The notes under the pieces were generated by a model, which was not told where the DNA came from, did not search any database, and worked only from the letters and a program-made list of their open reading frames with translations. Both the position numbers and the translations under genes were made by a program. This document shows, piece after piece, positions 44,600-55,558 of a stretch of DNA of 63,024 nt. The stretch comes from Pedobacter sp. (GTDB lineage Bacteria > Bacteroidota > Bacteroidia > Sphingobacteriales > Sphingobacteriaceae), in the NCBI GenBank assembly GCA_014378705.1, contig JACMND010000047.1, forward strand, positions 1-63,024, written 5' to 3'. Position 1 is the first letter of the stretch. The number at the start of each line of letters is the position of its first letter.

Positions 44600-44962
44600 A
44601 TGAAAATTTTACTTTTTAATTTAATGTTCCTGGTATATGGATTTGGTGTTGAAGCCCAGCAAAAACCAAATGTTGCAGCACCTAAAAAACTAGAGTTAAT
44701 TAAGCAAGTTGTAGAAACCTCATGCGGTCAATGCAAATTTAATATGAAAGGCGAAGAATGTAATCTTGCTGTCAGGATAAATGGTAAAGCTTACTTTGTG
44801 GATGGAGTGAATATTGACGATCATGGTGATGCACACGCAAAAGACGGTTTTTGCCAAAGAGTAAGAAAAGCCGAAGTTTCAGGACTGATTGTTGGCAATC
44901 GTTTTAAAGCAACCTCGTTTCGGCTCTTGCCTGAAACAAAGGGTACAAAAACATTGCTATAA
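44600..44962 (+). CDS. DUF6370 secreted protein
   Basis: 120 residues with a signal peptide (MKILLFNLMFLVYGFGVEAQ). Two cysteine-containing motifs, VETSCGQCKFNMKGEECNLAV and AKDGFCQRVRKAEVSG, surround GKAYFVDGVNIDDHGDAHA. This is the DUF6370 pattern. The paired CxxC and His residues suggest metal binding in the periplasm, but this is inferred. It sits between ahcY's terminator and the pdxJ operon, with its own transcription likely. Confidence 0.75.
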   Translation: MKILLFNLMFLVYGFGVEAQQKPNVAAPKKLELIKQVVETSCGQCKFNMKGEECNLAVRINGKAYFVDGVNIDDHGDAHAKDGFCQRVRKAEVSGLIVGNRFKATSFRLLPETKGTKTLL

Positions 44963-45168
44963 ATTTTAAAGAAATTATTTCAATTTTATTGTAAAAAACC
45001 ATTATTCATGAGGAGAAGCTCCACTATTTATTTTTTTAAATAGAGAAACTATATAAAAAGACAATAAATTTTTTTATTGCAAAAATTTAAAAAAGGAATT
45101 TTTAACCAATACACATTGTGGTAGTAATTTAAAGGATCTATCCTAATTTAAGCTCCGCTATTTTCTTA

Positions 45169-45891
45169 ATGACAAATCTTTCTATTAACATAAATAAAAT
45201 AGCCACTCTACGAAATTCACGCGGAGGCAATAACCCCAATCTGGTTAAAGTTGCATTGGATGCTGAACGTTTCGGTGCACAAGGAATAACGGTGCATCCA
45301 CGGCCTGATGAGCGGCACATCCGATACCAGGATGTATTTGATCTTAAAAAAGCAATTTTAACGGAATTTAATATTGAGGGTAATCCCAACGAAAAAAAAT
45401 TTATTGACCTTGTTTTAGCCAATAAGCCAGCCCAGGTAACGTTGGTTCCCGATGCTGAAGGCCAGTTAACCAGTAACCATGGCTGGGATACAATAAAAAA
45501 TCAGTCTTACCTTAAGGACATCATTACTGAGTTTAAAAATGCCGGGATCCGTGTTTCTATTTTTGTTGATCCCGCAAAGGAAATGATAGAAGCTGCCGTC
45601 GCAACCGGATCAGACCGCATTGAACTTTACACAGAAGCTTATGCTTTCGGTTTTCATCAAAATAAAGAAAAAGCGATAAAACCGTATATAGAGGCTGCGG
45701 AAATTGCCGCTAAATCAGGCTTGGGCTTAAACGCCGGCCATGACCTTGATTTGCAAAATTTGAAATATTTCGCACACAACATACCCACATTGCTCGAAGT
45801 TTCAATTGGCCATGCTTTAATCTGCGACAGTCTCTATTATGGATTGGAAAATACTATTCAAATGTATCTGAGGCAATTAAATCCCCATTAA
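45169..45891 (+). CDS. pdxJ: Pyridoxine 5'-phosphate synthase
   Basis: 240 residues. Motifs: [79 protein letters not shown] and [15 protein letters not shown]. PdxJ condenses 1-deoxy-xylulose 5-phosphate with 3-amino-2-oxopropyl phosphate to make pyridoxine 5'-phosphate, the last ring-forming step of vitamin B6 synthesis. It is the first gene of a three-gene cluster with mnmH and selD, 11 bp before mnmH. Confidence 0.96.
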   Translation: MTNLSININKIATLRNSRGGNNPNLVKVALDAERFGAQGITVHPRPDERHIRYQDVFDLKKAILTEFNIEGNPNEKKFIDLVLANKPAQVTLVPDAEGQLTSNHGWDTIKNQSYLKDIITEFKNAGIRVSIFVDPAKEMIEAAVATGSDRIELYTEAYAFGFHQNKEKAIKPYIEAAEIAAKSGLGLNAGHDLDLQNLKYFAHNIPTLLEVSIGHALICDSLYYGLENTIQMYLRQLNPH

Positions 45892-45902
45892 TTTTTTCGG
45901 CA

Positions 45903-46943
45903 ATGATTAAACCTCTTGATATTTCCGATTTCATAAATCTTGAAAAAAATATTCCGGTAATTGATGTTCGCACACCTCTTGAATTTGAACATGCCCATAT
46001 TCCCCGAGCTTTTAATATTCCTATATTTTCCAATGAAGAACGGGTACAGGTTGGAACAACTTACAAACAGAAGGGCCGGGAACAGGCTATTTTATTGGGA
46101 TTTGATTTTACCGGTCCTAAATGGTCTGCATTTATCAGACAGGCCTTAGAGATTGCACCTGAAAAAAAAATTGCTTTGCATTGCTGGCGGGGCGGTATGC
46201 GTAGCGGAGCAATGGCTTGGGCGCTTGATATGTATGGTTTTGAAGTGTATCTGCTGGAAGGTGGTTATAAAAAGTTTCGTAACTGGGTGCTCGGTAAGTT
46301 TACAGAGCATTACCAGATATTTATCCTTGGTGGGATGACAGGTTCAGGGAAAACTCAGGTCTTAAAGGAATTAAAAATAAAAAAGCAGCAGGTTGTTGAT
46401 CTTGAAGCTTTAGCTGATCATCAGGGATCAAGTTATGGTTCGATGGGTAAAACCTCTCAACCAAGTCAGGAATATTTTGAAAATTTATTAGCCGTAGAAT
46501 TACATTCGGTAAATAACAATCAAACAGTATGGCTTGAAGATGAAAGCTTAACTATTGGAAAACGGTTTATACCAACTGGAATATGGCAACAGATGCGCAT
46601 TGCATCAGTATTAAAAATGATTGTTCCGGCAGAAGAACGTATTGAATTTCTTGCTAAAGAATACGGTGAATTAAACCAGCAGTTTTTAATAGAAAGTACG
46701 CAACGCATTGCAAAACGCTTGGGTCCTGAACAAACCCGCCATGCGGTTGAAGCCATAAACGACAATCGTATAGTTGATTTTGTGAGACAGGTCTTAGTCT
46801 ATTATGACAAAACTTATGCCTTAGGTTTGAACAAACGTGACCCGAAAACAATTATACCGCTTTATTGCGATGGAACCGAACCGCTAACAAATGCTACAAT
46901 GGTTTTAAATCATTTTAAAATGATGCAGCCTTCAGTAGTATAA
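45903..46943 (+). CDS. mnmH: tRNA 2-selenouridine synthase
   Basis: 346 residues. The N-terminal rhodanese domain carries the catalytic Cys94 in [11 protein letters not shown], and the C-terminal P-loop domain has GGMTGSGKT at 143-151. This fusion is MnmH/SelU. It first adds a geranyl group to 2-thiouridine at tRNA position 34, then exchanges it for selenium using selenophosphate. The gene immediately downstream is selD, the selenophosphate maker, which supports the function. Confidence 0.95.
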   Translation: MIKPLDISDFINLEKNIPVIDVRTPLEFEHAHIPRAFNIPIFSNEERVQVGTTYKQKGREQAILLGFDFTGPKWSAFIRQALEIAPEKKIALHCWRGGMRSGAMAWALDMYGFEVYLLEGGYKKFRNWVLGKFTEHYQIFILGGMTGSGKTQVLKELKIKKQQVVDLEALADHQGSSYGSMGKTSQPSQEYFENLLAVELHSVNNNQTVWLEDESLTIGKRFIPTGIWQQMRIASVLKMIVPAEERIEFLAKEYGELNQQFLIESTQRIAKRLGPEQTRHAVEAINDNRIVDFVRQVLVYYDKTYALGLNKRDPKTIIPLYCDGTEPLTNATMVLNHFKMMQPSVV

Positions 46944-46959
46944 TACATTATTTCAAAAA

Positions 46960-48009
46960 ATGATTTTAGAAAATATTAAACTTACCCAGTATTCTCATGG
47001 TGCCGGTTGCGGATGTAAAATAAGCCCTGCTACATTAGATCAAATATTAACAAGTACAAAAATTAATAAACCTGATAAAAATCTTTTAGTTGGAAATGAT
47101 ACCCGGGATGATGCTGCAGTTTACAGCTTAGGCAATGGCACTGCCCTGATATCCACTACCGATTTTTTTATGCCAATTGTTGATGATCCGTACGATTTTG
47201 GCCGGATTGCTTCTGCAAACGCCATCAGCGATGTGTATGCGATGGGCGGAAAACCTATTTTGGCGATCGCAATTTTAGGTTGGCCTATTGACAAACTTTC
47301 AGCGGAAGTTGCGCAAAAAGTATTGGAGGGAGCTCGTGCGATTTGCGCAGAAGCAGGAATTTCTCTTGCCGGCGGTCATAGCATTGATTGTCCGGAACCA
47401 GTATTTGGTTTATCAGTAAATGGAATAATAGAATTAAAGCACCTCAAACGAAATTCTACTGCTATAGCAGGAAACAAACTATATCTTACAAAAGCTCTTG
47501 GTGTAGGGATATTAACTACCGCACAAAAAAAGGGAATTCTAGATATAAAGCATGCATTTGTGGCACCCGAAAGTATGGCCTTGCTCAACAAGATCGGCGA
47601 AAGCCTGGGCAAATTGGAATACGTAGAAGCCATGACGGATGTAACCGGATTTGGCTTGCTGGGACATTTATCAGAAATGTGCGAAGGAAGTAATTTACAG
47701 GCGGTAATTAAATTTGACAAAGTGCCAAAAATTGACATCATAAACGACTATCTGAAACAAGGTTGCATTCCGGGTGGCACAAACAGAAATTGGGAAAGTT
47801 ATGGTCATAAAATTAGCACGATCAGCACAATTCAAAAAAACATTTTAGCAGATCCGCAAACAAGCGGCGGTTTACTGGTAGCCGTTGAGGAATCGAAAAC
47901 TGAAGAATTTGAAACTATTCTACGGAATAACGGCATTCCAGAAAAAAATATCGTTTCATTTGGATGGCTGGAAGAACGACAGAATGAAAATTTGATCCGA
48001 GTTATTTAA
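46960..48009 (+). CDS. selD: Selenide, water dikinase (selenophosphate synthetase)
   Basis: 349 residues. The N-terminal active loop is GAGCGCK with Cys17 (cysteine rather than selenocysteine form) and Lys20. Further conserved text: [64 protein letters not shown] and [10 protein letters not shown]. It makes selenophosphate from selenide and ATP. No selA, selB or tRNA-Sec gene is seen in this window, so the product here most simply feeds MnmH. Confidence 0.96.
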   Translation: MILENIKLTQYSHGAGCGCKISPATLDQILTSTKINKPDKNLLVGNDTRDDAAVYSLGNGTALISTTDFFMPIVDDPYDFGRIASANAISDVYAMGGKPILAIAILGWPIDKLSAEVAQKVLEGARAICAEAGISLAGGHSIDCPEPVFGLSVNGIIELKHLKRNSTAIAGNKLYLTKALGVGILTTAQKKGILDIKHAFVAPESMALLNKIGESLGKLEYVEAMTDVTGFGLLGHLSEMCEGSNLQAVIKFDKVPKIDIINDYLKQGCIPGGTNRNWESYGHKISTISTIQKNILADPQTSGGLLVAVEESKTEEFETILRNNGIPEKNIVSFGWLEERQNENLIRVI

Positions 48010-48100
48010 TAAGGCCCTTAAGTATTATTATGATAAGATAATGCTTCTGTAATATTCTGCTTATACACTTTAAAGCGTCCTGATTTAGTACGAAAAATCT

Positions 48101-48108
48101 TACTTTTG
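48101..48108 (+). promoter_or_regulatory. -7 box (TACTTTTG) upstream of gcvP
   Basis: TACTTTTG matches TAnnTTTG, 24 bases before the gcvP ATG at 48133. The TTG in this box had been a candidate start, which is another reason to prefer the ATG. No good -33 box is seen. Confidence 0.45.
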
Positions 48109-48132
48109 CAGAATAAATATATCCTCATTTTA

Positions 48133-51018
48133 ATGAAGTTAAATATAGATTATAAAGAAAGATTTGAAGAGCGGCATATCGCTACCAATGAGAGTGATAC
48201 TCTTGAAATGCTAAAAGTGATTGGCGTTCAATCCCTTGATCAGCTAATTGATGAAACAGTTCCGTTTCAAATCCGGTTAAAAAAACCTTTAAATCTTCCA
48301 GCGGCAAAAAGCGAGTTCGACTACTTAAATAACCTGAAACAAACCGCTTCTAAAAATAAAGTATTTAAATCCTATATCGGCCAGGGCTATCATGATGTAA
48401 TCGTTCCTGGAGTGATTCAAAGGAATATATTAGAAAATCCGGGCTGGTATACCCAATATACTCCTTACCAGGCAGAAATTGCGCAGGGCCGCTTACAGGC
48501 ATTATTAAATTTCCAAACCATGGTTGTAGATCTTACCGGAATGGAAATTGCAAACGCATCTTTACTTGATGAGGGTACAGCCGCAGCGGAAGCCATGTTT
48601 ATGCAATACAGCCTTCGTAAAAAAGCCGACGCCAATATCTTTTTTGTTTCCAACGAAGTATTTCCTCAAACCATAGATATTTTAAGAACCCGTTCTGCTC
48701 CTTACGGGATAGAACTCTTAATAGGCAATCACGAAAAGATTGATCTTACTGATAACATGTTTGGAGCAATTGTTCAGTATCCGGCAGGGAACGGCGCTAT
48801 TTATGATTACACTGATTTCGCTGGTAAAGCACATGAAAAGGGAATTAAATTAACTGTAGTTGCCGACATTATGAGCTTAACCTTATTAACTCCTCCCGGA
48901 GAATGGGGTGCTGATATTGTTGTTGGAACTACCCAGCGCTTTGGGGTACCAATGGGATTTGGAGGACCGCACGCCGCTTTTTTTGCTACAAAAGATGAGT
49001 ACAAACGATCTATCCCAGGTCGTATTATAGGGGTTACAATTGATAACGCTGGGAATTATGCTTTACGTATGGCACTTCAAACTCGCGAACAACATATCCG
49101 TCGCGACAAAGCCACCTCAAATATTTGTACGGCCCAAGCACTTTTAGCAATTATGGCCGGTATGTACGCCGCTTATCATGGCCCAAAAGGTTTAAAACGT
49201 ATTTCGTCGCAAATTCATGCCCTAACGGTTCTCTTAGCTAACTGTCTGGAGAAATTAGGATATAAACAAGAAAACGATTTTTTCTTTGACACCCTAAAAT
49301 TTAATCTTCAAAATCTTTCAGGTTCTATTCATGCGGAAGCTGTTAATAATGAGTTTAATTTAAATTTTAGCGATAAAGAAGTTACCATTTCTTTAGATGA
49401 AACTACGTCTTTAGAAGACATCAAAGCGATTATTCGTGTTTTTGCTAAAGTAAAGGGAAAAACAATAGGAGACTTAAGTATGGATAGTTTAGTTTCAGAT
49501 ATTTACTCCAGGATACCAGATACATTATCCAGAAAATCAGAATACTTAACCCATCCGGTTTTTAACTCATATCATTCTGAGCATGAAATGCTTCGTTACA
49601 TTAAATCTTTAGAAACAAAAGATCTTTCGCTTACGCATTCCATGATCCCATTAGGCTCATGTACCATGAAGTTGAACGCGACTACAGAAATGGTCCCTGT
49701 TACCTGGCCGGAATTTAGTAAGATGCACCCTTTTGCACCCTCAGATCAGGTTGGCGGATACATGCAGATATTTACTGAATTAAATGACTGGTTAAGTGAA
49801 ATCACCGGTTTTGCAGCCATGGGCTTACAGCCAAATGCCGGTGCTCAGGGTGAATACACCGGTTTAATGGTCATCCGGGCTTACCATTTAGACCGTGAAG
49901 ACAAGCATCGCAACGTAGCTTTAATTCCTTCTTCAGCTCATGGTACCAATCCTGCGTCAGCAGCTATGGCCGGAATGAAAGTTGTTGTGGTTAAGTGCGA
50001 TGAAAGCGGAAATGTAGATGTTTCTGATCTTCGGGCGAAAGCCGAACAACATAAAACCGACCTCTCCTGTTTAATGGTAACCTATCCGTCAACTCATGGA
50101 GTATTTGAAGAAAACATCATTGAAATCTGCCAGATAATTCATGAATACGGTGGCCAGGTTTATATGGATGGGGCAAACATGAATGCTCAGGTAGGATTAA
50201 CAAGTCCGGCAAGGATTGGTGCCGATGTTTGCCATCTTAATCTTCATAAAACATTCTGCATCCCCCACGGTGGTGGCGGCCCGGGTATGGGCCCCATCGG
50301 TGTAGCAAAGCATCTGGTAAAGTTCCTTCCCGGTCACAGCATTGTTAACATAAGCAAGGATAAGTCAATAAACGCTGTTTCTTCGGCACCCTGGGGTTCT
50401 GCTTCTATCTTAATTATTTCTCACGCTTATATTGCCATGATGGGAGGCATCGGATTAACAAATGCGACACGTTATGCCATCTTAAATGCTAATTACATTA
50501 AAGCACGATTGGAAAGTCACTACCCTGTATTATATTCTGGCAGTAAAAACCGATGTGCACACGAGATGATTCTGGATTGCCGTGCATTCAAACAATTTGG
50601 AATTGAAGTAATAGATATAGCTAAAAGGCTTATGGATTATGGCTTTCATGCCCCAACTGTTTCATTTCCTGTTGCCGGAACATTAATGATAGAGCCAACC
50701 GAGTCAGAGCCAAAACATGAAATAGATCGCTTTTGTGATGCCATGATCGCCATTCGTAAGGAAATAGAAAACATTGAAAATTCAATTTCAGAAATGACCG
50801 ACAACCCCCTTAAAAACGCACCGCACACTGCTGCAGTTGTTACAGATAGTGAGTGGAACCATTCTTATTCTCGTAAAACAGCTGCTTTTCCACTAGAATA
50901 TGTTGCTTCGTTTAAATTTTGGCCGTCAGTTGGCAGGGTAAACGATACACATGGCGACCGCACGTTAATTTGTTCTTGTCCTCCTATTGAGAGCTATGCG
51001 GATGAAGTATTGAATTAA
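48133..51018 (+). CDS. gcvP: Glycine dehydrogenase (decarboxylating), P-protein
   Basis: 961 residues from ATG 48133, the single-chain form with an N-terminal pseudo-subunit and a C-terminal catalytic half. It has [42 protein letters not shown], then in the second half [36 protein letters not shown] and the PLP lysine in [20 protein letters not shown]. It decarboxylates glycine as part of the glycine cleavage system. GcvT, GcvH and Lpd are not in the window. With tdh and kbl it can drain threonine through glycine. Confidence 0.97.
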   Translation: MKLNIDYKERFEERHIATNESDTLEMLKVIGVQSLDQLIDETVPFQIRLKKPLNLPAAKSEFDYLNNLKQTASKNKVFKSYIGQGYHDVIVPGVIQRNILENPGWYTQYTPYQAEIAQGRLQALLNFQTMVVDLTGMEIANASLLDEGTAAAEAMFMQYSLRKKADANIFFVSNEVFPQTIDILRTRSAPYGIELLIGNHEKIDLTDNMFGAIVQYPAGNGAIYDYTDFAGKAHEKGIKLTVVADIMSLTLLTPPGEWGADIVVGTTQRFGVPMGFGGPHAAFFATKDEYKRSIPGRIIGVTIDNAGNYALRMALQTREQHIRRDKATSNICTAQALLAIMAGMYAAYHGPKGLKRISSQIHALTVLLANCLEKLGYKQENDFFFDTLKFNLQNLSGSIHAEAVNNEFNLNFSDKEVTISLDETTSLEDIKAIIRVFAKVKGKTIGDLSMDSLVSDIYSRIPDTLSRKSEYLTHPVFNSYHSEHEMLRYIKSLETKDLSLTHSMIPLGSCTMKLNATTEMVPVTWPEFSKMHPFAPSDQVGGYMQIFTELNDWLSEITGFAAMGLQPNAGAQGEYTGLMVIRAYHLDREDKHRNVALIPSSAHGTNPASAAMAGMKVVVVKCDESGNVDVSDLRAKAEQHKTDLSCLMVTYPSTHGVFEENIIEICQIIHEYGGQVYMDGANMNAQVGLTSPARIGADVCHLNLHKTFCIPHGGGGPGMGPIGVAKHLVKFLPGHSIVNISKDKSINAVSSAPWGSASILIISHAYIAMMGGIGLTNATRYAILNANYIKARLESHYPVLYSGSKNRCAHEMILDCRAFKQFGIEVIDIAKRLMDYGFHAPTVSFPVAGTLMIEPTESEPKHEIDRFCDAMIAIRKEIENIENSISEMTDNPLKNAPHTAAVVTDSEWNHSYSRKTAAFPLEYVASFKFWPSVGRVNDTHGDRTLICSCPPIESYADEVLN

Positions 51019-51240
51019 AAAACTTTAATATTTAAGGATTTGCATGTGTTTGAAATCAAGCTTAAACAATGTTTAATGTCAATTCCATGATTTGATTAAT
51101 TTTTATAACATCTTATTAATTTTGCCGTATAGGTAACACTAATATGACACTATAATCATTTTGATTAAAAATCGTAACTAAAAATCAAATACTTATATTA
51201 TTTTTAGACCACCTTAAAAATAAGTTAGTATCTTTTTACA

Positions 51241-53487
51241 ATGCGCAAAAGTTTTACCTCAAACCTTATATTTTATTTCATTTTAATTTCAACTGTTTAC
51301 ACACATACAGCTTCCGCTCAACAAACCAAATTGAGATTACAGCTAAAATGGACACATCAGTTTCAATTTGCGGGATATTATGCCGCACAGCAAAAAAATT
51401 TTTATAAAGACGAAGGTCTGGAAGTAACCATATTAGAAGGCGGAAAAAGTATCTCCCCTATTCAGATTGTTTCTTCAGGGAAAGCAGAATTTGGTATTTA
51501 CGATCCGGAAATATTATTTAAAAGTCCTAAGAAAAATCCGCTAATGGTGGTGTTTGCCACTCTTCAAAGTTCTCCTTATGGGATACTATCAAAACCTGAA
51601 AGCGGCATAAAAAGGCCAAGCGATCTGGTTGGTAAAACCATTCTGTCAGACGGAGACCAGGGTTGGAGCATTTTTAAAGCGATTATGCTTAAAGAAGGTT
51701 TACCAGTTAATAAAACAAAAGTTTTACCACGAGAGAGAGATTATGAGGATTTGTTAACCGGTTCTGCAGATGCGGTTGTCACTTACATTACATCCCAGCC
51801 AACTTGGTTAAGAAATAAGGGTTTAAATCCGGCCATTATGAGTCCGCTAGATTATGGTGTTGATTTTTATGGTGATGTAGTTTTTACAAGCAAGGCTTAT
51901 GCTGATGATTCACCAGAAATTGTTGAAGCGTTTAACAGGGCAACGCGTTTAGGTTGGCAATATGCTTTAGGTAATAAAGAAAGAATGGCTAACTACATAT
52001 TAAAATTGCCGGGTGTTAAAGAGCGTGGACTTACAAAACAAAATCTGCTGGACGAAGCTAATGAACTTGAAAAATTAATATTGCCCCAGTTTGTTAAAAT
52101 TGGCCACATGAATGCAGGAAGGTGGCAAAATATGTTAGTTATTTATCAGGACCTGGGGCTTGCAGATAAGACCCTCACTTTAAAAGGATTCTTGTTTAAT
52201 CCTACCGATGCGCAAAATAATAAATGGTATGACATTTTAATCTTTACGTTAATGGCAGGCGCTTCATTATTTTGTATCGCACTGTTATTAAACTGGGAGT
52301 TACGGCGCCAGGTTAGATCAAAAACAAGTGCGCTGATAAATGAAAACGAGGAAAGAGTGAAATCTGATGAAAGGCTTGAACTAGCAATTGAAGCGGCAGG
52401 GCTTGGCTTATGGGAAATAAACCTGCCTGATAAATCAGCCCATTTAAATCAGCGCTGGATATTAACTCAATTGGGTTACGATTGGAATGAGGGTACTAAA
52501 GATTTAAACCAATGGGATTCACTTATACATCCGGAAGATAAGGCCAGGGTTGAAAAAGTTAATCAGGAATTTCTTATATCTCAAGCAACCTCTAATACAA
52601 TAAGTTACCGCGTTAAAACTTTTGAAGGCGATTATAGATGGATTTTGTCTTTTAGAAAAATTTCTGCCCGCGATAAAGACGGAAAGCCCACCAATATTAC
52701 TGGTTTACATCTGGACATTGATTCTATTAAAAGAAAAGAATTTGAATTACAAGAGTTAACTAAAGAGTTACTTAAAAAGAACGGCGAACTTGAAAAGTTT
52801 GCCTACATCACCTCTCATAATTTACGGGCTCCCGTTGTAAATCTTAAAAGCTTAACAGAAATGCTTGCCGCCGGCGACCTTCCGGATGAACTTGCAGTTG
52901 AAATAAACAATAAAATTCGTCAATCTGTAAAACAACTGAATAACACCCTTAATGATTTAGTTGAGATAGTTTCCAGTAAAGCGGGAGAACAAATAACAAA
53001 AGAAAGTTTAAACCTGCCAATAGAACTGGATCAGGTAATGATCAGTATTGAAAACCAAATTCAACAATCAAAAGCTCAGGTTTTTACAGATTTTTCTGAA
53101 GTGGAGCATATCAGTTTTCCTAAAAAATATTTAACCAGTATTTTATTAAACCTGTTAACGAATGCAATAAAGTACAAATCTCCGGAAAGGCCTTTAATTA
53201 TTAACGTAAGCACACATATTGATAAAAACTTTACGATACTTAAATTTACTGACAATGGTATTGGCATCAATATGCAAAAATTTGGTCATAAGGTTTTCGG
53301 ACTTTACCAGCGTTTTCACAATAATATTGATGGTAAAGGCCTTGGTTTATATATTATAAAATCACAGGTAGAGGCCATGGACGGAAAAATTGAAGTAGAA
53401 AGTGAAGTAAACAAGGGCACAACGTTTAGTATTCATTTTTACGACCCTCATCATCAGGCTATAGAAGTAATTAATAACCCGAGGTAA
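51241..53487 (+). CDS. Sensor histidine kinase with fused NMT1/THI5-type binding domain
   Basis: 748 residues. A signal peptide ends near ASAQ (27). Residues about 28-320 form an NMT1/THI5-like periplasmic-binding domain (LRLQLKWTHQFQFAGYYAAQQKNFYKDEGLEV). A single membrane helix spans about 331-351, a PAS domain with PAC about 376-495, a HisKA-like dimerisation helix has His526 in YITSHNLRAP, and the ATPase end has NLLTNAIKYKSP, DNGIGI and GKGLGLYIIKSQVEAM. NMT1/THI5-type domains bind thiamine-pyrimidine precursors or similar small molecules, so this kinase probably senses such a nutrient outside. A receiver-only regulator lies 0.8 kb downstream. Confidence 0.88.
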   Translation: MRKSFTSNLIFYFILISTVYTHTASAQQTKLRLQLKWTHQFQFAGYYAAQQKNFYKDEGLEVTILEGGKSISPIQIVSSGKAEFGIYDPEILFKSPKKNPLMVVFATLQSSPYGILSKPESGIKRPSDLVGKTILSDGDQGWSIFKAIMLKEGLPVNKTKVLPRERDYEDLLTGSADAVVTYITSQPTWLRNKGLNPAIMSPLDYGVDFYGDVVFTSKAYADDSPEIVEAFNRATRLGWQYALGNKERMANYILKLPGVKERGLTKQNLLDEANELEKLILPQFVKIGHMNAGRWQNMLVIYQDLGLADKTLTLKGFLFNPTDAQNNKWYDILIFTLMAGASLFCIALLLNWELRRQVRSKTSALINENEERVKSDERLELAIEAAGLGLWEINLPDKSAHLNQRWILTQLGYDWNEGTKDLNQWDSLIHPEDKARVEKVNQEFLISQATSNTISYRVKTFEGDYRWILSFRKISARDKDGKPTNITGLHLDIDSIKRKEFELQELTKELLKKNGELEKFAYITSHNLRAPVVNLKSLTEMLAAGDLPDELAVEINNKIRQSVKQLNNTLNDLVEIVSSKAGEQITKESLNLPIELDQVMISIENQIQQSKAQVFTDFSEVEHISFPKKYLTSILLNLLTNAIKYKSPERPLIINVSTHIDKNFTILKFTDNGIGINMQKFGHKVFGLYQRFHNNIDGKGLGLYIIKSQVEAMDGKIEVESEVNKGTTFSIHFYDPHHQAIEVINNPR

Positions 53488-53555
53488 ATTAAAGTTTACA
53501 TTATAAGTTTAAACACTTATAACGCTATGATTGTATTAATAAATTATATCGCGTT

Positions 53556-54137
53556 ATGAACAGAATAAATTTAGCCATTACAATAATTGCAGCCGTTTTT
53601 CTACTAATGGCTTTTACCACTCCAGTTAAATTAGAAACTTATAAAGTAGATACAGAACTTTCATCTATTGATTGGATAGGACGTAAAGTAACTGGTAAGC
53701 ATAATGGCAAAATAAATATTTCATCAGGCGAGGTTTTAGTCAAAGAAAATGATGTACAGGGTGGTTCATTTACAATGGACATGAACTCGATAATTTCTGA
53801 TTCTGAGAAATTGACAAGCTATTTAAAAAATGAAGATTTTTTTTCTGTTGAAAAAAATCCTACCTCAAAGTTTGTTATCACCAAAGTTAGCTCAATAGGA
53901 AACCAACGTATTAATGTTAGCGGTGATTTAACCATAAAAGGTCATACAGAATCAATCACTTTTCCGGCAAGTGTTAAGAAAAAGGGAAACTCACTTGTCG
54001 CGATTGCAAATAAAATAATGATCAACCGTGCTAAATTTAATATCAGGTACGGATCAAAAAGTTTTTTTAACGATATTGCCAATAAGGCTATAGATGATGA
54101 GTTTGAATTGGCAATTAATTTAGTCGCGAAGAAATAG
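53556..54137 (+). CDS. YceI-family secreted lipid-binding-type protein
   Basis: 193 residues with a signal peptide (residues 1-24). The lipocalin-like YceI pattern is clear: YKVDTELSSIDWIGRKVTGKHNGKINISSGEVLVKENDVQGGSFTMDM, then LKNEDFFSVEKNPTSKFVITKVS, and VSGDLTIKGHTESITFPAS. YceI proteins bind isoprenoid-type lipids in the periplasm in characterised cases; the ligand here is unknown. It sits between the sensor kinase and the receiver protein on the same strand. Confidence 0.9.
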   Translation: MNRINLAITIIAAVFLLMAFTTPVKLETYKVDTELSSIDWIGRKVTGKHNGKINISSGEVLVKENDVQGGSFTMDMNSIISDSEKLTSYLKNEDFFSVEKNPTSKFVITKVSSIGNQRINVSGDLTIKGHTESITFPASVKKKGNSLVAIANKIMINRAKFNIRYGSKSFFNDIANKAIDDEFELAINLVAKK

Positions 54138-54312
54138 CTTTCCCTGAATAATAAAAACCTGTGAAATATATTAATTAGGTTTTATATGCCTCCACGAATT
54201 TTATTCTGAAATAAAAGAACTAATTTTAATAGGTATCGTAGGGCATAAAACTAGCCAATTCTGTACATTAGGGATTTGATATGGTTAAAACCAGAATTAT
54301 ATTATATAAGTA

Positions 54313-54723
54313 ATGATAGACGTATTTGTAGTTGATGACGATGATATCAATAATTTTCTGCTTAAGCATTTAATTACAAAAAGTGAATTCGGAGTAAATC
54401 TAAAAACTTTTAATAATCCTGTAGAAGCCGTTACTCAAATTAAAAACCATCACAACCATAACTGCAATATAGATTTGTTGTTATTAGATATAAACATGCC
54501 ATCAATGAGCGGTTGGGATGTACTTGATGAGTTAAGGATGTCTGGTGAAAGCATAATTCAATGCAGTAAAATTTACATGCTTTCCTCATCGATTTACAGC
54601 TCTGACATGGAACAGGCTGAGAATTACAAAGAAGTGTCCGGTTTCATATCAAAACCAATCGGTTTGGATCAATTAACTAACATTTTTAAGGAAATCACTA
54701 TTTCTAAACGGGAAGAAGTTTAA
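54313..54723 (+). CDS. Receiver-only response regulator
   Basis: 136 residues, one REC domain. Acidic pocket VVDDDDINNF at 7-15, phospho-acceptor Asp59 in LLLLDINMPSMSGWDVL, and SKP lysine in ISKPIGLDQL. There is no output domain. CheY-like proteins of this Bacteroidota group often serve kinases without their own receiver, and the NMT1-PAS kinase two genes upstream is a candidate partner. Its last 20 bases overlap the end of the convergent MBL hydrolase gene. Confidence 0.9.
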   Translation: MIDVFVVDDDDINNFLLKHLITKSEFGVNLKTFNNPVEAVTQIKNHHNHNCNIDLLLLDINMPSMSGWDVLDELRMSGESIIQCSKIYMLSSSIYSSDMEQAENYKEVSGFISKPIGLDQLTNIFKEITISKREEV

Positions 54724-55477
54724 ACTGTTCGGATTCAAAACTTACCTTACTTATTGAGTTTAATTTTGCATGATAAAACAAGCATGTCCAATTTTCTTTG
54801 GCAGCTTGCAATCCAAATTCCTGACGCAATTCCATAGATTTTCTACCGTCAAGATCATATTTTGCGATAAACTTTCGAATTAATTGTTCGGGTTCAGGTA
54901 AAACATCACCTCCGAAAAAAAGAATTTCAGAATCTTCTTTAATTTTAAACACCTGATGAAATTCAGAATGACCGCCGGTTAGTTCAAAGCTTATCTCATC
55001 ATTAAACTGCCCTGATCCTTCTACAAAACGAATACTTCCGCTTCGTTGAACTACATCAAATAGCTCAGTTTTATAAGATCTTGAAGGTTTACTGTAAGCC
55101 GTTTCCCACTCTCCTCTTTGAATAACATATTCCGCATTTGGAAAACTAAGCTGCAATTTTTTATTTTCATCTTCATAAACCATCCCACCCGAATGATCGA
55201 AATGAAGATGTGACATCAGCACTAATGAAACATCCTGATAATTATAACCAGCTTTGCGGATATTATTATGAATAAGTAATTCGCCCTGATCATTTTTAAA
55301 ACCTAAACCAGTATCAGCAACAATCAGGTTGTTTTTCGTTTTAATTAAAAATGGCTGAACATAAATAAATAATGATCCAGGTCTGTCTTTGGTTTGATGT
55401 AAAGCGGGATCAAAAGGTATAAACTCTTTACTAACATCTACAGAATAAGAACCCTCAGTTAACGCGTAAGCTTTCAA
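54704..55477 (-). CDS. MBL-fold metallo-hydrolase
   Basis: 257 residues with the zinc motif SHLHFDHSGGM and the downstream His in LTGGHSEFHQ, plus a late FYHAKLNSIS segment. The fold is that of metallo-beta-lactamase-like lactonases and quorum-quenching hydrolases (ALTEGSYSVD start). No signal peptide is present, so it is cytoplasmic. The substrate cannot be told. It overlaps the convergent receiver gene by 20 bases. Confidence 0.87.
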   Translation of the reverse strand: MKAYALTEGSYSVDVSKEFIPFDPALHQTKDRPGSLFIYVQPFLIKTKNNLIVADTGLGFKNDQGELLIHNNIRKAGYNYQDVSLVLMSHLHFDHSGGMVYEDENKKLQLSFPNAEYVIQRGEWETAYSKPSRSYKTELFDVVQRSGSIRFVEGSGQFNDEISFELTGGHSEFHQVFKIKEDSEILFFGGDVLPEPEQLIRKFIAKYDLDGRKSMELRQEFGLQAAKENWTCLFYHAKLNSISKVSFESEQFKLLPV

Positions 55478-55558
55478 TGTTTATTAAATAATTATTGCCT
55501 TAAATGGTTATTTTTACCCTTAGAAAAAGCCATACAGCCTGCTCTAAAAGCCAAATAT

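Noticed and set aside
54704-54723. Overlap of convergent receiver and MBL genes as an annotation error
   Set aside because: Both frames have family-consistent C-termini and the 20-base overlap is plausible for convergent genes.
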